A stretch of 64,000 nucleotides of DNA, taken from Cyprinodon diabolis. Lineage: Eukaryota > Chordata > Actinopteri > Cyprinodontiformes > Cyprinodontidae. Both the position numbers and the translations under genes were made by a program. Within the stretch, counting starts at the first letter, position 1, and the number at the start of each line of letters is the position of its first letter. This document shows positions 42,483-55,200 of the stretch, piece after piece. The DNA is taken from positions 31,637,666 to 31,701,665 of the forward strand of contig CM060083.1 of the NCBI GenBank assembly GCA_030533445.1. Reading direction: 5' to 3'. The notes below the pieces were generated by a model. The model worked only from the letters and a program-made list of their open reading frames with translations, did not search any database and was not told where the DNA came from.

Positions 42483-42869
42483 AAACTACTCCCGATACGC
42501 TCTCGCCTGTGTCAGACCTTTTAGACATGTCAACATCTTTCTCTGAATCATGCATTGTAGCATGGCATAGACAATACACCTTTGCAGTTGCTCGCTTCTG
42601 ATGATTTCCTTTGGCTAACCAATGAGTGTTTGCATTATATTACTGATCCAATTACACTAGTTTTCACTAGATGTGGATGGCACAATGATCTGCATTGGAT
42701 GGCGCACATGATGTGAAATAAATATTTATAAACATTAAACCATAGCTAAGAGTAACACTTGTTTTAAAAATGTAAGGAATAGAAAGTAGCGTTACATGTG
42801 TGAAAACGTAATGAGTAGAAGTCAGAAATAGGAAGAAAAATAATTAATGGAGTAAAGTATAGATACCTT

Positions 42870-43222
42870 TTTTTTTTTTTTTTTAACAGTGTCCAGTCTG
42901 GCAATGTGGCAATAAGAATAATTTTCTTGAAGCCAAAAAGAGCCAAACAGATTTTACTTTCACAGGTGGAGCATTACGGCTATCACCATAGTGATCTGCG
43001 TGATTTCGGCATTTAAATAGCTTTATTATAATTATGCAGGGAGTATTATGGATTATATGGACACTGCAATGTAAGTAGAACAGGAAAGGAAAAACTGAGA
43101 AAAAAAGGAGAAAAGAGGAAAGAAAGGGGAGATAAAACGGAGATAACGATAAAACATTTTCAGTCTGCTTCATCACCTGCAAAAAGATGTAAAAAGAACA
43201 GCACAACCAACGGACATGGTAC
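42870..43222 (-). repeat. dispersed A-tailed repeat, copy 2
   Basis: Reverse-complement partner of 6052-6404. Its A-run appears as T18 at about 42870-42887 on plus, followed by AACAGTGTCC. It lies just upstream of stk32c. Confidence 0.6.
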
Positions 43223-43247
43223 AAGACATACAATAAAGTAAGTAATA

Positions 43248-43263
43248 AGTATATGTATATATG

Positions 43264-43295
<32 letters not shown>

Positions 43296-43310
43296 TATAT
43301 GTATATATAT
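43248..43310. repeat. TA-rich microsatellite (TATG/TA)
   Basis: Mixed GTATATATAT units, about 60 bp, directly upstream of the inferred stk32c promoter. Confidence 0.85.
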
Positions 43311-43449
43311 GTCATAGTAAACAACTTGTTTATCATATATATTGATACATTTTACGCTTTATATATAAAGTTTCGTTTTGCCAGTTGTTTTCAAGTAATG
43401 TTTTAAAAGGTATAATTTTGACAAAGGATTTTATTTTTTAAGTATTTAA

Positions 43450-43887
43450 ATCTGCTTCCTGTGTGCTTTCAGGTAACTTGACGCAGCTTCCTCTCGCAGC
43501 AGCAGCAGCAGACATGAAACAGAAGCGCATTGGTCTGTCTGCGGAAAACAGCTGAGCGTAACAAACATACACTCACTGTTTGAACATCCAACTTCCAGAA
43601 AACTGTCTGATCCACAACACATCAACACTCCTCCCTGCTGCACGCCCTCCCATCTCATCTCTAAATACTTCCTTTTCTTCTTCTTCTTTTTTTTTTCTAA
43701 AGAAAATTCTTCTCATTTATTCGCGCTGCTTCAGATTACCGGCAGGAAAAGGACCCGGACAGATAAACAGAAACATCCCCCAAACCAGACGGAGTGAAAT
43801 GCAAGGCTGTCTGTTTCCTAGGCGGAGGGTGTCTAACGCAGAGCTGTAGTTTCTCTCCAAGAGGCGAGGAATGCAATTTGAGCATCA
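43450..43887 (+). promoter_or_regulatory. stk32c promoter and 5' leader region
   Basis: Non-repetitive and GC-richer than its surroundings. The transcription start is not fixed. If the leader covers it, it contains two upstream ATGs: one at 43798 opening a 16-codon frame closed at 43848, and one at 43871 opening a frame that overlaps the stk32c start out of frame. These could reduce translation. Confidence 0.45.
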
Positions 43888-43969
43888 ATGTTTCACTGGG
43901 GCAAGTGGAAGAAGAGGATGGGAGCCAACAGTTCTTCAAAGAGACCAGTGTTCGATGAGAAGGAAGATG
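43888..43969 (+). CDS. stk32c: serine/threonine kinase 32C, first coding exon only
   Basis: ATG 43888 to donor GATG/GTAAGT, 82 nt, 27 codons plus one base. It encodes FHWGKWKKRMG and RPVFDEKED, matching the FQWSKWKKRMG...RPVFDDKEDV segment just before the kinase domain of human STK32C. Phase 1 at the junction also fits the human Val/Gly position. An in-frame TGA at 43879-43881, nine bases upstream, fixes this ATG as the start, so the protein lacks the long human N-terminal extension. STK32 (YANK) proteins are AGC-type Ser/Thr kinases; the catalytic domain lies beyond this window. It diverges from lrrc27. Confidence 0.88.
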
Positions 43970-46900
43970 GTAAGTGCTGGGAAAAGTCAAACCTTTTACT
44001 AAACTGAAGCAGTTGTTGAGCTTATCTGAGCGTGCAATGAACAACAATTACATTTTGAACTGAAACTAAGCTCCAGTTAAGTGTTAGAAATTGTGGAGTT
44101 AAGCTGTTGGACTTTTTTGGTGTCTTTATTCTGCTGAGTCCAGGTTTCCTTTCTGCTCTGCTTTCCTCCATTTCTATAACCCAGATTAGATCACTTTAAC
44201 ATGACTTTTTATCCTGTGATCTAATGACTTTTGGAAAACATGAAGTTTGAATGGATCCAATATTTCCAACTAGAAAAGACACAAAGCAAAATGATATCTC
44301 AAGGAATCTCCCCTTTTTAGAAATATTATTAGACATCTGAGATTCTCCATGTTTGACAGTTTTGAGTTTAAATAAAATGCATCTTACTCAGGAAAGTAAC
44401 AATTATTTATGATGCAAAGATTCCTATGTTTTTAAGTTAGTGGCATCAGAGTCTATTACCAAATTTAACTCTTTATTCTAACAGATGCCATGTCCTGACA
44501 GTTCTTTGATGGGCGTTTGCAACATAATCTAACAGAAAATGATAGAATAACCTCTTTTATGCACCAAAGCGCATGTCCCAAACCTTTATTTGTTTCCTAT
44601 CCAACTTCTGAAAATGTATCAAAGCGTCTAAGGCAAAATCGGGGGCATTTCTTGGTTCACATGCTGGGACTGATTTCTAGTTCTAGATTGAAGCACTTTC
44701 AGTGTATCGGTTAACAATGGCCAGATATAGTTTAATTACTTTTTTGATGTTATTTTGTTTCATATCTGCTTTTCAAATCTTGTTCTATGATTAAATATTA
44801 AATAACAATAACAACCAAAATCAACAAATTATGAAACAGGAGACAAGCAACTTAACAGGCTATGAATGTTTAAGTGTGTGGTATTTGTTAAATTTAACGC
44901 TTGTTTGTAGGCAAATAAATAAATAGATAAATAGGATATAATAGTTTTAAAAACAACTGTTGACCATCTGAACCAATCTGGGTAAAATTAGACAGCTCCC
45001 ATCTGTATTTCCTACTGAACCATGCTGTCACGTTCTGCAAAGCCATTGTTTTTTAATCATAAAAAAGTATCTATATCTACCAGAGTTACAGCAGTTCCTT
45101 AAAAAGTATTTAAAGGCATTTAATTCTTCAATGTAAACTAAGGCCTCAATTGGTATTAAATTGTATTAAAACATTCTTTCATACATCTTAAAATTGTTAC
45201 CACGTCTTAAATAGGATTCTATTTTTGCAATCCATATCAAATATTAAAATAATTGACAATATTTTTTTGACTTTTACCAAACGGCTCGTTGTAACCATTA
45301 TTGGTTTTGACCCGATAGCAGAACCAATAAAAACAATGTTGCGGCCGGACTTTGGGATGATGCGTCACAAACTTTTTATCTTGACAATGTGCGGAAGAAT
45401 GAAAATTGGCTATTCAGCCAAGAGGTTTCTGCATGGCTAAAACCAGTACCAGGGAATGTACGTGAGGCATGGTGGATTTTGTGCAAGAAGTCATTCAAGC
45501 TTGGCATGATGGGAATCAAGGCAGTGGAGTCACATATGTGAAGCGTAAAACTCAAAGCATCAAAATCAAGTTACCGAGATGCAGCAGGTATTTCTCAGTT
45601 CTTTTCCACCCTTGTCTCTGCAATGCCTCCACAGCAATCTCTGACATCAACAACAGCGCCATTGCTGGCGCTGCACTAGACATGAATATGCTTTAGTATA
45701 TTCTGCTGTAAAACGAATCTTATAGGACTACCTTGGGCTTCAGAGCCCCCCTCCTCACCCACGCTCTCTCCATTCATCTCCTGGTCACAATCTTCAATCA
45801 CTGTAGCAGCAACGGCCACCTCTCCCTTTTTGGTTCTTTGAAAGATCGTGTTTATTTGGGGAAGTTTTTTCCGTTCTTCCAGCAGCTGTTCTTTGCTTTT
45901 TCTTTTCTGGAATCTGCTTAAGTACATTATTTTGGTATACATCGTTGCTAACACATTGTACCTAATGGTTATGGTTTTAATCTATGTTCTGGATTACCCA
46001 TAATTCCAAGTCGTAGTGTAAAACATGTTTGAAACATACATGAGTGTATTTTTTACCAACCGTCTAATGAACTATACACAGTTATTAACATAGTAATTAA
46101 AAGTACCACTGTCTGCTTTGCTATTGGTGTCATGTTTAAAAGGCTTACAATCATGTTGAAATCTGGCATGTGTTGGGGTATAAATAAGGTCCGGTCAGTC
46201 AATCTAGTATCAGGTGGGTTCAAGAGGAATTTTTCGCATCATTACATCTGCAAAGAGACGTTCTAGTGTCCACAATTGGGTAAGGAGCCAGCCAGGTACC
46301 AGTGACGGGGCCCCTAGGCAACTACAGTTTCTGCTTACCGATAGTTACGCCATTGAGTTCTAGTAGCACCAAATCTCTGGGTAATGTACGGTACAGTTAA
46401 ATCAGAGTTTCGTTTGTGTTGTAGTTTTTGAACAAAACTAAAACAAGACATTCTTTTAGTTAGATTTAAAATAAACATTTCGGTAAATTTGAGACAACCA
46501 GATTTTTCTTGTGTTTATTGTGAAGTTGGTCTTAACTTTGTGTTTGAAATGGCATTAAAAAGTCGTAAAAGGTCTCAAATTTAACTTGCCTTATGCTTTA
46601 GGAACCCTGTCTGCTAAATCTGCTGATTACGGTTGTTATCAAGACTCTATTTTCCTTATAAATCTTACACATTATGCAGTAATATTTGTGATTTATCTTG
46701 AAAGATAAACCCTCCATGTAAAAGAGAGACTGTATTGGTTGCTGCAGCTCCCAGTATTTAATTAAATAAATAAAAAGTCATGGGCTGCAGTACGCAGATT
46801 TAATCAGATTTAGAAAAGCTTAGCACATTTGATTGATTAACTTGTATGTTTTCCATCTGATTAAAAAGATGAAACAATTTTTTGCACCGATCATGAAGAA

Positions 46901-48217
46901 AATTGAAGATCGGTCCTCAGAGGAGATTCTTAATTGTTATAGGTCATCAAAAGGCTAATCTGTACCTTTTAACCTAAAGTGTTGCCAGCGTATGTGAGGT
47001 AACCTTTGGCACGAGCACCCATAAAACTCCACATTACAGTATTTTCCAGATTAACTCCTAAAGCTTTGGCTGCGGAGCCTGTCATCACAGAGGCAAAAAA
47101 CCCCCAGATAAATGAGGTCGTGTCGCAGCAGGGATCCAGTTATATGTTTGTGTCCCTGCACCCTCATGCAAGGATAACCCAATTAGGTCTACAGCATTTC
47201 TGCCAGCGGTCTTGAAGGGAAATTGTCCAGCTCTATGGGTCAGGCTGCTGTCAAAGCGAGTAGATGTAGAGAGCAGAGAGGGAAGGAGTGGCCCTCCAGC
47301 TTTAAGTGCTCTCCGCTGTGCAGCAGCTGATCAAAGCTAAAACCCCCATCTAGGATCTTATGGAAGGGATCTTTATGATGGATCTCCTTCTGGAAGATGA
47401 AATAAGACAAGCCTGAGGAAACCAGGGGTCAGGTTTATTTTCAAACTACTCAGCCCTCTTTCTCCCATCAGGCTGGTGCCACTCATGTGTGCTGCTCTGC
47501 ATTTGAACATGGGCTCCATTATTATCTTAATCACTGCTGTTGTTATAATCACTATCATTATGTATATAGATTAAGCTTGGATCTAATCCATGGTGCTAAA
47601 GTGCGTTTTGATGTAATAATGTGACGGAATGTGATCTACGGTGTGTTCAACAATGAAAACAGCCCTGCACTCAGCACATTGAGAGCAGCAGGTAGAATTT
47701 AATGTTTGTTGGAGTGTTAGAACCCTGCTCGCTGCTAAAAGAGCTGCGTAGAGCTGATAAGAGCTCAAGCGAACCATGCTGCATCACGCCACCGATGCCG
47801 ACTCACCGACTCTAGATGTCATGTCTCTTAGAAACAGCATCCATCCCCGGCTTCTTGGAAAATAGTGTATGGCCTAGATTAGGCAGCAGCGTTATAGAGG
47901 AGACGACCGGCTCAGGGTGCTCCAAATGTAATCCAGTGGTCAGGTTGATGTCTGGGCGCAGCTGCCTTAGGACTGCCTCTCTTTGGCTGATAAGTCTGAT
48001 TAGCAGAGGAAAGGAAAGGCTGTGGATCTTCGTGTTTCTTGGCCACTGTCTGTCTAAGGCTTACTCAGACACATGGCACTGGGTGGCAAATAGATCCAGG
48101 GGTTAGATTAAACAGAGGTTAGCCTCTAGATAATGGGTTACATCTAACTGGAGAGATCTTTAGTTTGGATCTGAAACCATGGAACTCCGAGTTAATTCTT
48201 TTTAGAAAAAATCAGAA

Positions 48218-48240
48218 AACCATCCATCCATCCATCCATG
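48218..48240. repeat. short (CCAT)n repeat
   Basis: Five CCAT units ending in CCATGGATT. Confidence 0.85.
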
Positions 48241-51200
48241 GATTCCTAACATGAAAAGAACATGCAAATATGTTGGAATCCTACTCTAATGTTGAACAGA
48301 AGTGGAGGATGTAACTGATAAATCAAAAATTTGCCAATTGAACAGAAGTAACGAGGAAACATCTTTTCCATCCACTAAGACACAAATTGTGACCTTTTGC
48401 TCGTTTTGCAAAAAAAAATCCAATTGGGTATTCTGGCTAAAACAGACTGAAAAGCGCCGTCTACAGTTACGTCCAGCGGTGCAGCCATGTTCGTTTTGAT
48501 TCAGCTTGCCGCTTCTTGTGGACGTCATAAATGTCACTGCATTTCTTTGGTCGAGAACATATCATTTTTGAGGCTTCTGGTATGATGTGTTTTTTGGGTA
48601 GTTTGTGAATTTAAAGATGTTGCAACAATTCATCTTGCTTGCAAGGTAAAAGAAACGTTTCCTTTAAGGAATTCACTGGATTGCTGATAGACCTGCCGCC
48701 ATTTTGTTACTCCCCGCTTTCAGTGAGTTGCAGCATAAAAATACATGTAACGTAATGTAATCACCATAAAAATGTAATAAATACATGTATATCACATCTA
48801 CATCATCAATTTAGCACTTTTTGCCCATCATCAGATAGTGTGGGTGTGTAATATTCTTAATATCTGAATAAAGTGTTAATATGCTCCAGTAGCAACCTAA
48901 TTTGTTGTGATGGATTTGTATAATATTTTATATTACATGATTTATAGACCTCATGGACTTCATGCTGAATATACAATGTGAGATGCTTTTTTTTAACAAA
49001 AATCACAGCAATCTACTGATTGTTTGAAACAGCAAGTGTGTCAAAGTGATGAATTTATCTTTATTTTAAAAGTCTTTTGTCCCCCTGAAACTATGAAAAT
49101 CATTGTGGTTTTATTCTGACCGGTCTAAATAGGGAGTACCAATATGGCGGCCGGTGACTTCACAGCACTGTGTACTACCAACGGACTTTCAGCAATCCAG
49201 TGAATAAATAGAGATAAAGTAGAGATTAATGAGTGTAACCTTTATCATTACGTCACTTCTAGAGGAAGATTAAGCAATATTAGCTTCCAAAATCTTCCCT
49301 CCAAAGATGGCAGCAGATATCAGGGAGTGTTTTAGACTATTATACTAATTATCTCAACAGTTTGGACTTTTGAAATCAGCATAGGCCTTAAATAAACATG
49401 TATAAGTCGGTCTCTAGTATGAGGTAATAGGATGAATTGTCCCTCATCCTATGATGGACAGATGGGTTGTGTAGTTCAGTTTATCTGTTATCCTCTTTAC
49501 CTCTGATTACAGACGGACCAAAGAAATCTACTTTTCTTTTGCTTTTTTTTTTTTTTTTAATAGCTCATGTGACGTGAATATGCTGCAGGTACCAGGAGGA
49601 TGAAGATTTGTTAAATGTCGGCTGTTAATTAAAATTAACTTATTGTTTTTGATCCAGAAAAATTGAAATGCATGCTTGATGCTGGTATTTCTGTGGTCTG
49701 TTTCCTATTATCTCCCTGTATCCATTTGATCATTCGCGTTAAGCCAAAAGCAAATTTGCACTTCTATGGACAGTAAACTTCTCTTGTGTGTGTGTAGGCG
49801 TTTGATCGTGTGAGTGCCTGCATGTCAGAATTTGTGCCTTTCTGCTTTTCTAATCAGCGATAAATGTCTGAGGCACTGAAAGCAGATTTGGTTGAGGATA
49901 AAGATAGAGCCAGAGATGGATGTCTGATTGCTGCTGCTGATATCTAAGGCACTCCCTTTCTTTTATCTCCGTCACAGACCCTCATTTTCAGGCAAATTCT
50001 TTATTCCCCACACCTTCCTGTCTGTCTGTAGCGACGAAGCTGCTGCTCTATTATAACACAGGATAGAGAAATTTAATAGTTCCTGTATTTTATTAGTTGT
50101 AGTTCAAAATGCCCTAGCTATTTTTTAATTGGCTTTTATTTAAACTGATATATTGACTTAAGGTCAGTTTTTAAGCAGATTGGTATTGTGGCTATGTAGT
50201 TGATCCAATAGCATTATTGTCAGCTGACTTTATCCATTTAATGCTGCTGTGTTTTATCTAAACACTCATTTGGGGTTAAAATTCAACCATCTAGCAGTGT
50301 CAGATCATTTCTTTACTAGATCCCCTGCATGGTTGACAGTTTGCTTTGTTATTTAGGTTGGAAAGCCACAAAAAGAAAGCAAAATAAAAACACTTCTACT
50401 CTTTCTGTATTTGTTCAGTTTACCAAAAAAGCTTTTCCTTTGACTGGACCACGTGGGCGGCTGCTGAATTCAGAGGAGCAAACTCATGTTGACTTTTTAA
50501 AATCTTTGCTACACATCCTGGAACCCGCAGACATATAAACACAAAAAAAAACAAAGCAAAAAAAAACTTTCCAGCTTCTAATAAATTTACAGTCCTCATT
50601 ATTGTTTTCCTTAAGGTTTTTCTTTTAATTTGTTTAAGGACACAGAAATACTATATAATGGATACATATAAATGTAAACACTTTTACTATTAAAGCCCTT
50701 TAGTAGAACATAGTATATATCTTTTCTTGCTTTTAATGCTGCCTTGTTGGTGTCTAGTCTGTTTGGATAGACTGACTTGCTACAAGACTCATGCAGTTTA
50801 GTTTTTTTCTACTGCCTGACTGCACCTGCTGTTCCTGCTGACAGGACACATTTGAACTTGTCACAACAATGGCACTGTTCTCCTGGAACAATGTTTTATA
50901 AGTAAGTTAACAAAGAGCCTTTTTCTGTGGTGGTTTACTCCTTTTTCTCCATTGTTGTCTGTTTTTTCTTCCCGATCAAAGCTCTTCCACCACGTCTTAT
51001 GTCTTCTGATAAAAGCTTTGCCTATAGCCACATGTGCAGGCTTTGTCCACCTCTCCTGGCTTATGTAACCCGGTTTGCTTCAGGCGGTGACAGATGGAGC
51101 AGCAAAGGGGTCATTAAAGAGATGAGTTCAGCCTGATACAGGTGATAGTTGGAGGAAAGGTCGCTGCCGCTTGTTGAGGTGTGTGCATTGAAGAAGAATT

Positions 51201-52549
51201 AGGACAAAAGGAATATGTTTCACCTTCTGCTGTCTTTGGCTCTGCATTTACTATCGACTTTCTGACGGTGATTAAAAAATTGGAAACAAGATGCTTGAAA
51301 TACAATAACAAACAAAACTTTGCAGCAGCCCAACAGCTGCATTTAGTTTGCCTATTTGACATACAGTTGATGAAGAGACATATCGCCTTTTTCAGCTTGG
51401 CTCCAGCAGCCTGTGATGCCGAGCTGGTTCGTGACAGGGAGGAGCGAAGCACTACTTTCACTCAGCCTGCTCCTGTGGGGAAACCTGAATGAGACTGTAA
51501 GTACATCTTCACTGCGCTCAGGCACAGGAATCCCCGCAGCAGATGAGGAGGATCGCAGATTACAAAGCCAGCCTGAGCTGCACGACAGGCTGGCTGATGG
51601 GAAGGCTCAGTCATTTGGAATACAGTTCATAAGGATGTGAATGAGGAGGCCCGTGTGCACTTGGAAAAAAAAAAGAGGGATCCTCCATTTTAACAGCCCA
51701 CTAAGACATCATTTCCCATAGAAACCAATTAAAAGCTCTTAGCCGATAACCTCAATGCCTCTGTGTTGCTTCTGCAAAATTTCCCAGAGTGATTGAAAAT
51801 AGGGTTCTTACTTTTTCCCTTTTTCTTTTTTAATGAAGAGTTAATCTCCGGTAACTAAACTCCTGCTGTTGCTGCTGCGTCTCTTGAGTTTTTAATTTCT
51901 TCCCACAGACACAGTCCACAAAGACAACAAGAGGGGATTTTAACTAAGACCAAGAAATTGTGCATCCTTATATCAACAAAGGGCAGATGGAAACAGCGCC
52001 TGTCCAAAGCAGTATTCATCGATTCTGGCATGAAGAAGGCAAAGCTAAAAACCTATTAAGACTTAACTGTCAGGCTCCTTTATTCTCCAAACATATGAAC
52101 TGCCTTTATATAAGTTTCCTTATGAACAGATATAGTACTGCTTTATAAATCATTGTTTCTTGAATAGTTCCTCATTTAGTCACATAAAAACAAAAAACAA
52201 AAGAAAAAAGGGTTGTTTGTCAAGTGGAAGGAAAAGGATTAATGGTTTTCAATATGTTTAAAATATGAACTCAGAAAATTAAGCCAGGCATTTAGATGCA
52301 ACCCTCTTATGCCACTAGAGAAAATCCAGTGCAATCAATTGTCACATCATTACCAAACAGGCTGCACATGGTTGTAATTAGTGCTCCATATAAAGAGCTC
52401 TTCTGTAAAGACCTCTGAGTTTGTTTAGAGAACTTTATTGAATAAAAAGCTCCATAAAGACAGAGGAACAGAAGCTAGGTTATAAATCATCCTGAACTTT
52501 TCTCAGCTGTGTTTAATCCATCATCTGAAAATGGAAAATGTATGGACCA

Positions 52550-52700
52550 GCTTCAAACCTTCCAAGGCAGCATCGCTCACTGCAACTCACAGACTGGGCA
52601 AGGAGAGAAGGTATCTGTGGAGTCCCTTAGAGGCCTCTCTGGACGAGCTGCAGAGATCCGTAGCTAAGGTGGGAGAAGCTGAGGGTCCACACACTAGGTC
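52550..52700 (+). mobile_element. Tc1-like fragment, badly decayed
   Basis: GAGCTGCAGAGATCCGTAGCTAAGGTGGGAGAAGCTGAG at 52640-52683 matches the same Tc1-like segment seen at 1550. Short and broken. Confidence 0.5.
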
Positions 52701-52755
52701 AGCAAAGGCAGGGCTAGAGTAGATATTGGGCCCCCTTGTAGCCTGAAGTCTAAAG

Positions 52756-53105
52756 CTTGGCATACACTGTGCGATATTTTCAATTGTTGCACGCAGCTAA
52801 AGCTTCAAACTATATGATGAAACAGCAGGGTTTAAAAGTTCACAGCTCAGGATGCATGTTCTTACACTGTGTTCCCCTACGGTTTGATGCAACCTTAAGA
52901 TGGCTGATTGAATTCCAAATAGGTTTGATTTTCTCCCAACCTTACAATTCCTGATTGGGAAGTGGTCGTGAGAGGCTGATCACCCCTCGTTATTCCCTGT
53001 ATACTACACAACGCACATTCAGGCTGAAAGTCGGCTCGATTGAAAAATTCTTGCAAGACTGGTGAATCGACCCAAAAAGGGCAAAAAGTCGTACAGTGCA
53101 TGCCC
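52756..53105. mobile_element. non-autonomous DNA transposon family D, copy 1
   Basis: About 350 bp with inverted termini GGCATACACTGTGCGA (left) and the complement of GGGCATGCACTGTACGAC (right). Internal GTGGTCGTGAGAGGCTGATC appears in inverse orientation in the second copy at 63066-63541. The target duplication is not clear. Confidence 0.68.
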
Positions 53106-53596
53106 TGTTTAAGAATTAGCTCAGCAAATTTTTTGTTAAAGTAACTGTTCCTTATTTACTTATTTCTGAAAAATCATTTTAGTTCATTTGATGAAGGAAA
53201 TTATGAGACAGTAATCTTAAACTGTTAATTAATAATTAAAGGTTGCAGTACATAACAGAGAAAAAGAAAATACATTAAAATAATTTTGTCCTAACCATGG
53301 TTTATATGGTGAGAAGATTAATGACTTGTTCATCTATAACACTTTACTTTGCTTCTGTTTTCAAGATATTGATATTTAAATTATTTAAATTTTTAAACAT
53401 AAATAGATTGTTTATAAATAAATAAAAAAGCAGCAACACAGCTTATGTTTTTCTCCAGGATGGTGTCACTGCCAAACAGGAACATACTAGATGAAGCTAT
53501 TGTGAAAAAAAGCAGAGAAAATGTTAAAAGATTGAACAAACAAATCCTGCAGAGTGAGAGAATAGAGATAGAATGATGAAAAAGGGTCCCTATATC

Positions 53597-54285
53597 TGTC
53601 ATGATGGGTCTCTAGTGTATAAACCCACATGCAGAACACCACAGAAAACGGGGTAAAAGTTTAACAGTTTATTAAAGGTTGAGCACACAGAATAACAAGA
53701 GCTGGTTCTGGTACAGGTCCGGGACAGCAATCACTGAGAACCTGCAGAGATGGATTGTTTGTTTAGCCAGGCAGCGGAGAAGACTTGATTGATGTTTGAT
53801 TCAGATTTGTACCTTGATGAGGTTCAGACAGATCACTGGAGGGGGAACCAATTGGGTCCAGAGACAGAGGGTTCAGCAGAGAGCTCCGCAGCAGCAGCAT
53901 ATAGCTTCAGACTAGAGGGTTTCAGACCTTGACTTGATGTCCTAACTCTCCCATGAGAGCAGGTTTCCAAGCTAGCTCCTCCAGAGCTACAGACTTCAGT
54001 CGGACTTCCCTGTGAGCAGAGAAGACAGAGGCAGGTTAGAATCTCGTTACTCTCAAGAGCAGACTAAGATTCTCAAAAGAGAAACAGAGGCTCAGGTTCC
54101 GCTAACCAAAACTGGTCAACACTCCGGCGAAGAAGACAGGTCTGGCTGCTGCTTATGTAGGAGGTCTCCTGATGGGCTGATGATCCTCTGGTGTGCTGGA
54201 GGCTCCAGCCCAGGAGACCCACAGCGCTCTCTGCTGGAGACAGGTGGCAGATCTCCAGATCCCAACAATATGCTCCAGCAGTCTA
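53597..54285 (-). repeat. dispersed retroelement-like repeat C, minus-strand copy
   Basis: Begins TGTCATGATGGGTCTC on plus, the complement of the end shared with 34290-35130. The far end has GCTTATGTAGGAGG, the complement of the TATA-like 5' part. The frame 54012-54302 is a by-product. Confidence 0.5.
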
Positions 54286-54779
54286 AGCCTATAGCCGCAT
54301 AACTATAGAGTTATGCTGGAGATCCAGGTCATAGTCATTCCTAAAAAGTTAAAAAACAAACCACTGGACTTTGTTTTCCAAGTTTGAAGATGTTTCACTT
54401 CCCATCCAGGAAGCTATTTCAATTCAGCGTTTGAGTTCCAGCCTTATCTCTATCGTTCCACAAGAGTTAATTTTTTAACTTATTTCAAACAATAGAGATA
54501 GCTCAGGATAACCTGGGTCTCTCTAACTATAAGCTTTATCAGGTGGGGAAGTTTTAAGCCTATGCTTAAAAGTAGACATGGTCTCTGCCGTACAGACTAA
54601 AACTGTTAGTTGGTTCCACAGGAGAGGGGCCTGATAGCTAAAGGATCTTCTTCCCATTGTACTTTTAGAAATTCTTGTACCTAGCATATACTAAAGTTTA
54701 TTTAAAGTTAAACCGTTCTCATGCCTCTGGACCCCCTGACATAGCCTCACCCCCCTCTGGCCCCATGTAAAAAAAAAAG

Positions 54780-55200
54780 TCTAGAGATATTCAAAATATA
54801 GCTTTTTGGGCTGTGAGTACTGTGAGCACATCATCCCCACTGTGAAACATTGTGGCGCCAGCATCATGCTGTAGGGAGGCTGTTCTTCAGTATATGGAAG
54901 CTAGTCAGAGCAGATGTGAATATGGCTGGAGCTAAATTTAGGATAATGTTTGAGAAATTCATTCATTTATGTTAAGCCTCCTGCAGGATTAGGGCTTACA
55001 GTATACAACCAGAGCTTCTATGGAATGGTTTAGATCAAAGCAGATTGATGTGCTAGAAAGGCCTAGTCAAAGTACAGACTGAAGTCTGATTGAGGATTTG
55101 TGTAAGAGAAAACTAAAGTTCACTGCTCTCCATCTACTCTGGCTAAGCTTGGGCTTTTTTCTAGAACAAAGACTTTGAGAGTGAAGTCCAGTCTTTAAAG
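54780..55200 (+). mobile_element. Tc1-like transposase relic
   Basis: CACTGTGAAACATTGTGGCG, AGCATCATGCTGTAGGGAGG, GAGCTTCTATGGAATGGTTT and AGAAAGGCCTAGTCAAAGT occur in the order of fish Tc1 transposase DNA, which encodes the DDE catalytic half. The frame is broken throughout. Same family as 1545-2600. Confidence 0.72.

Noticed and set aside
45225..45954. Charged open frames on both strands that looked like a possible transposon or exon piece
   Set aside because: No recognisable domain, no splice pair and no second copy in the window.
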